Shown in pieces: positions 60,437 to 64,000 of a stretch of DNA of 64,000 bases. Numbering within the stretch: position 1 is the first letter of the stretch; each line of letters opens with the position of its first letter. Under the pieces are notes generated by a model. It was not told the origin of the DNA. It was given only the letters and a program-made list of their open reading frames with translations, and did no database searches. A program made the translations under genes and the position numbers. This stretch comes from Solidesulfovibrio carbinoliphilus subsp. oakridgensis. GTDB taxonomy: Bacteria > Desulfobacterota > Desulfovibrionia > Desulfovibrionales > Desulfovibrionaceae. The stretch spans positions 930,001-994,000 of the forward strand of contig NZ_CM001368.1 of NCBI RefSeq assembly GCF_000177215.2, given 5' to 3'.

Positions 60437-63319
60437 ATGCCAGCCAAGCCAGCCCCGACGGCGCAACAGCAGTCCACCCGACGCGACCGCCTGGTCCTGA
60501 GTGCCGTGTTTCTCGTCTCCGGGGCCTCGGCCCTGCTGTTTGAAACCCTGTGGCTGCATCTGGCCGGCCTGGTCTTTGGGGTCAGCGTCTACGCCAGCGC
60601 GCTCGTCCTTTCGAGCTTCATGGGCGGCCTCGCTCTTGGCAACGCCCTCATTTCCCGGTTCGGCCGCGACGTCACCGATCCGGTCCGGTTCTATGCCGTG
60701 ATGGAACTCCTGGTCGGGGCCTGGGGACTGTTGCTCGTCCTGTGCTTCCCCATGCTGTCGGTCTGGCTCGGAGCCATGCTCGGCCCGGCCATGGACAAGC
60801 CGGTGCTCTTAAACGGCCTGCGCTTTTCCTTTTCCTTCCTGCTCTTTCTCCTGCCGTCCACGGCCATGGGCGTGACCCTGCCCCTTCTGGTCAAGGCGCT
60901 CACCCGCCGGCCCGGGGAATTCGGCAAGGCCCTGGGCCGGCTCTACGGCGTCAACACCCTGGGGGCCTGCCTCGGGGCCCTGGCCGGCGAAACGCTTCTC
61001 ATCGCACCCCTTGGCATCTCGGGCACCGGCTTTGTCGCGGCCGGCCTCAATGCCCTGGCCGCCGTCGGGGCCCTGGCCGTGGCCGCCAGGTTCCGCGAGG
61101 AGCCGGCCCGGGAAGAGACTACGGAAACGGCCGCCCGGCCGCCCCTGACCGGCCGGGCCAAACGCCTGTTGGCCGCCGGATTCCTGGCCGGCGGCGCGTT
61201 CCTGGGCCTGGAAGTGGTCTGGACGCGGTTTTTGCAGCTCTTTGTCCGATCGACCAGCTTGGCCTTTGCCGTCATGCTGGCCGTGATCCTGGCCGGCATC
61301 GGCCTTGGCGGGGTGTTCGCCGGCTGGTGGCTGCGGCGCGAGGCCGACGGCCGCCGGATCACGGCCCCCCTGGCCCTGCTTGTCGGGGCGACGGCCCTGG
61401 CCTCGTTTCGGCTCTTCGAATCCGCGGCCGGCGTCTCCTTGAGCGTCTACCAGACCGTGGACTGGCGCTACGTGGCCGTCCTCTCGCTTGCCCTCATGTT
61501 TCCGGCCGCCTTTGTCTCGGGCATGGTCTTCACCACCCTCGGCGAGGCCTTCCACCGCGAGGTGGGCGACCGGGCCCGTTCGGCGGGCCTCGTTGCCATG
61601 GCCAACACGCTCGGAGCCATGGCCGGTCCGCTGGTGGCCGGCTTTCTCCTCATCCCGGCGCTTGGCATGGAGAAGAGCCTCTTCGCCCTGTGCGCGGTCT
61701 ACATTTTCCCGGCCGCCCTCTGCACCGCCCGGACTGCGCCCTGGCCGTCGTTTGGGACCGGCCGGTTCCTCCAGGCCGCGACCCTGGCCTTTGCCCTCTT
61801 CCTGGCGATCTTTCCCTTCGGCGCCGTGCGCGGCTACCTGACCCGGGCCTGCGCCGACTTCCTGAAGGACGGCGAGACCGTCATCGAGACCATCGAGGGC
61901 GTGACCGGCACGCTCCAGTACCTGCGAAAGGACTACCTGGGCGAACCCTATTACTACCGGCTGGTCACCGACGGCTATTCCATGTCCTCCACGGACAGAC
62001 TGGCCAAGCGGTACATGAAACTTTTCGGCTACTTTCCCGAGGCCGTGCTGCCAAACCCCAAATCCGCCCTCCTTATCTGCTTCGGCACCGGCTCCACGGC
62101 CACCTCGCTGGTCGAGGACAAGCGGCTCACGTCCATCGACATCGTGGACATTTCCCGCGACGTGCTGCGCGGCAGCAGCCTGGTCTACCCCGATCCGGCC
62201 AAGAACCCGACCTTGGACCCGCGCGTGACCACCCACGTGGAGGACGGCCGGTTCTTTCTTCTCGCCTCGACCAAAAAGTACGACATCATCACGGCCGAGC
62301 CGCCGCCACCCATGATGGCCGGCGTGGTCAACCTCTATTCCCGGGAATATTTCGAGCTCATGCGCGATCGGTTGAGCGACGGCGGCATGGTCACCTACTG
62401 GCTGCCGGTCTTTGAGATCTCCCCGGCCGACGCCAAGGCGATCCTGCGCGCCTTTGCCGACGTCTTCGACCACGCGTCGCTGTGGACCGGGGACAACTTC
62501 AACTGGATGATGGTCGGCGTCAAAAAGCCCAAGGGCCCCAAGCCGGCGGCCGATTTCCCCCGTCTCTGGGAGGCCGGGGCCACGGGCGAGGGGCTGCGCA
62601 CTATCGGCGTCGAGGAACCGGGTCAGCTCGGAGCACTCTTCATGCTCGACGGCCAGGCCCTGGCCGACTACCTCGGGGACGCCAAACCGCTCACCGACAA
62701 CTACCCCAAGCGCCTCTCCGGCTATCCCGACAGCCCCCAGACCCAGCAGGGTTATCTCGCCGAGCACAACAAGCTCCTTGATGCCCTGGCCGCCAAGGAA
62801 CGCTTCGCCGGCTCGGCCGAGGCGGCGCTCCTCTTGCCGCCGCCGGTCAAGGCCGAGGCCGGGAAATGGTTCGAGACCCAGCAGATCATCAACACCTACT
62901 TGAACAACATGATTCCGCCGCCACCGCCCCTGCCGGCCGTCAACTACGTGCTCTCCGGCACGGACCTGCGCGTGGTGCCGCTTTGGCTCATGAAGTCGGA
63001 CCCCGACAAGCAGGCCATCGTGGCAAAGCTCCTGGCCGCTGGCATGGCCCCGACTGCGGAGACGGAATTCCAGCTCGGGGTCAAGGCCCTGGCCGAACGG
63101 AATTACCTGCTCGCCGATGCCAAGCTCAAGCGCGCCCAGGACATGGGCTACCCGAGCAACCTGGCCCCGGCCCGGGTCTATGTCCTTTGCATGGCCGGCC
63201 TCCTGTCCGAAGCCGAGGCACTGGCCCGGGTGGCCTTTGCCGGCGGGCAGGCCAGCGCCTCGGCCAAGACCTACCTGGACTGGCTGGCCCGCACCTTCGG
63301 CTTCAACAGTCCGTTCTAG
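60437..63319 (+). CDS. Large membrane protein with spermidine-synthase-like domain
   Basis: The 960-residue protein has about 12-14 membrane helices in its first 480 residues (two halves, each with the GVTLPLLVKAL and GMVFTTLGEAFHRE type of loop), a SpeE-like Rossmann domain (about 480-760; LLICFGTGSTATSL and IDIVDISRDVL) and a C-terminal helical tail (about 800-960) with repeats resembling TPR. In the SpeE part the Asp pair of real synthases is replaced by AEPPPP near residue 620, so polyamine synthesis is unlikely. The ATG has GAGG 6-7 nt upstream. Function unknown; perhaps a methyl- or aminopropyl-like transferase at the membrane. Confidence 0.78.
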   Translation: MPAKPAPTAQQQSTRRDRLVLSAVFLVSGASALLFETLWLHLAGLVFGVSVYASALVLSSFMGGLALGNALISRFGRDVTDPVRFYAVMELLVGAWGLLLVLCFPMLSVWLGAMLGPAMDKPVLLNGLRFSFSFLLFLLPSTAMGVTLPLLVKALTRRPGEFGKALGRLYGVNTLGACLGALAGETLLIAPLGISGTGFVAAGLNALAAVGALAVAARFREEPAREETTETAARPPLTGRAKRLLAAGFLAGGAFLGLEVVWTRFLQLFVRSTSLAFAVMLAVILAGIGLGGVFAGWWLRREADGRRITAPLALLVGATALASFRLFESAAGVSLSVYQTVDWRYVAVLSLALMFPAAFVSGMVFTTLGEAFHREVGDRARSAGLVAMANTLGAMAGPLVAGFLLIPALGMEKSLFALCAVYIFPAALCTARTAPWPSFGTGRFLQAATLAFALFLAIFPFGAVRGYLTRACADFLKDGETVIETIEGVTGTLQYLRKDYLGEPYYYRLVTDGYSMSSTDRLAKRYMKLFGYFPEAVLPNPKSALLICFGTGSTATSLVEDKRLTSIDIVDISRDVLRGSSLVYPDPAKNPTLDPRVTTHVEDGRFFLLASTKKYDIITAEPPPPMMAGVVNLYSREYFELMRDRLSDGGMVTYWLPVFEISPADAKAILRAFADVFDHASLWTGDNFNWMMVGVKKPKGPKPAADFPRLWEAGATGEGLRTIGVEEPGQLGALFMLDGQALADYLGDAKPLTDNYPKRLSGYPDSPQTQQGYLAEHNKLLDALAAKERFAGSAEAALLLPPPVKAEAGKWFETQQIINTYLNNMIPPPPPLPAVNYVLSGTDLRVVPLWLMKSDPDKQAIVAKLLAAGMAPTAETEFQLGVKALAERNYLLADAKLKRAQDMGYPSNLAPARVYVLCMAGLLSEAEALARVAFAGGQASASAKTYLDWLARTFGFNSPF

Positions 63320-63339
63320 CCTGATCCTGTGTCACCAAC

Positions 63340-63368
63340 CGCCCCGGACCGCGTTCCGGTTCGGGGCG
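63340..63368 (+). terminator. Intrinsic terminator of the SpeE-like gene
   Basis: CGCCCCGGACC 63340-63350 pairs with GGTTCGGGGCG 63358-63368 (one G-U pair), 7-nt loop, then ATTTTCTTCC. It starts 21 nt after the stop of the 960-codon gene and is the clearest intrinsic terminator of the window. Confidence 0.75.
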
Positions 63369-63514
63369 ATTTTCTTCCTGGCGGCGCGGACAGTCCTCCC
63401 CGTTGTTTCGTCCGATCGGATCAGGCGATCCATTGGTCGCCGAGCCATCCGAACAATCGATTTGACCAGCCGGTGGGCATCTTTGCTACCCTGCCCCACG
63501 AAAAGGAGCCCACC

Positions 63515-64000
63515 ATGGAAATAGCCCTCGATTGCCGCGGCCTGGCCTGTCCCGGTCCGGTACTACGCTGCAAGGAATGCGTGGAAGGCGACCGCCCGGA
63601 GACCCTGACCGTGACGGTGGACAACGAGCCGGCCCGGGAGAACGTGGCCCGGTTTCTGGCCATGCGCGGCTATACGGTCACGATGGCCGCAAAAGACGGC
63701 CTCTTCGTGCTGACGGCCACGGCTCCCCAGGACGCCACCGCTCCTGAAGCGGCCCGGGCCGGGACGCCATCCCGGCCCGGCCCGGACAGCGGCAACCGCA
63801 AAACCGTGGTCTTCATCACCGCCGACACCCTCGGCCGGGGCGATGCGACACTCGGCCACAAACTCATGGGCAATTTCCTCGCCACCCTGCCGGAGCTCGG
63901 CAAAGAGCTCTGGCGCATCATCCTGGTCAACGGCGGCGTCAAGCTGGCGGTGGCGGGAAGCCCGGTGCTCGACAGGCTACAGACTCTGGCCGCGAGCGGG
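63515..64000 (+). CDS. yedF: YedF-type TusA-DsrE fusion, N-terminal part (cut by window edge)
   Basis: At least 162 codons are present. The N-terminus is a TusA-like domain (1-75) with CRGLACPGPVL, whose Cys12-Pro carries sulfur or selenium. After a Pro/Ala/Arg-rich linker (about 78-94) a DsrE-like domain begins (RKTVVFITADTLGRGDATLG, from about 95) and continues past the window end. This is the layout of the sulfurtransferase-like selenium-metabolism protein YedF, often next to selD. The ATG at 63515 has AAAAGGAG 6-7 nt upstream. Confidence 0.88.
   Translation, partial: MEIALDCRGLACPGPVLRCKECVEGDRPETLTVTVDNEPARENVARFLAMRGYTVTMAAKDGLFVLTATAPQDATAPEAARAGTPSRPGPDSGNRKTVVFITADTLGRGDATLGHKLMGNFLATLPELGKELWRIILVNGGVKLAVAGSPVLDRLQTLAASG

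Noticed and set aside
60809-62767. A 652-codon open frame on the minus strand opposite the large SpeE-like gene
   Set aside because: Low-complexity Gly/Gln/Arg/Asp composition and no motif; the plus-strand protein has membrane helices and a Rossmann domain.

Overview
The window is a gene-dense, high-GC stretch (about 66-70 % by eye) of a bacterial chromosome. It looks like a motile, sulfate-reducing deltaproteobacterium of the Desulfovibrio/Solidesulfovibrio type. This assignment is an inference from gene content: flagellar export genes running straight into flhF, flhG, fliA, cheY and fliL; a HypE hydrogenase maturation protein; a YedF selenium/sulfur-transfer protein; a pyruvoyl arginine decarboxylase; and several small families common in that group. 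I see no rRNA, tRNA, CRISPR array, insertion sequence or prophage. This reads as core chromosome rather than an island.

Layout. 1-1620: the start of dapB and hypE, both on the minus strand. 1894-1919: an AT-rich palindrome. 1924-8443: a minus-strand chemosensory operon (soluble MCP-like protein, cheA, cheW, cheR, cheB). 8610-11499: dedA, then on the plus strand cheD, an HDOD gene and a TtcA-like gene. 11628-21586: a flagellar block (LytM-like membrane protein, fliR, flhB, flhA, flhF, flhG, fliA, cheY, fliL, two small conserved genes). 21603-21741: an inverted pair of GC-rich repeats. 21748-25604: a hypothetical gene, ubiD, tag, a DUF488 gene and a small double-CxxC protein. 25725-27579: a divergent lysR/eamA pair. 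27678-30717: ywbE, a methyltransferase and uvrC on the minus strand. 30834-37354: a TIGR00725/HIT pair, a LapA-like protein, mutS, lysA, an SGNH hydrolase and an amphi-Trp protein. 37521-46273: an FMN dehydrogenase, an EF-hand/LysM lipoprotein, a TPR protein, a pseudo-receiver, a decarboxylase/permease pair, a periplasmic carbonic anhydrase and a SpeE-like membrane protein. 46326-53977: exonuclease III, two HD-GYP regulators, a phosphoesterase, a 5-FTHF cyclo-ligase, pgeF, a TIGR01777 gene and a DUF4390 gene. 54106-63319: rlmH, a small gene, rsmG, fabD, argS, a SPOR protein, pdaD, nth and a large SpeE-like membrane protein. 63515 to the end: yedF, cut by the window edge.

How the genes work together. 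The main themes are motility and its control (chemosensory operon, flagellar export and placement genes, sigma-28, CheY, CheD), possible cyclic-di-GMP signalling (two HD-GYP proteins, plus a CheA carrying two MshEN-like 24-residue motifs), DNA repair (mutS, uvrC, tag, nth, xth), amino-acid and polyamine decarboxylation (lysA, a LysA-like paralogue, pdaD), and RNA modification (rlmH, rsmG, a TtcA-like enzyme). The observation most worth following is the tandem MshEN-like motif pair inside CheA, because it suggests direct cyclic-di-GMP input into a chemosensory kinase. Other items include a LytM domain lacking two active-site histidines, an FlhF with altered GTPase motifs, a three-receiver HD-GYP protein, and an intergenic repeat that supplies a ribosome binding site.
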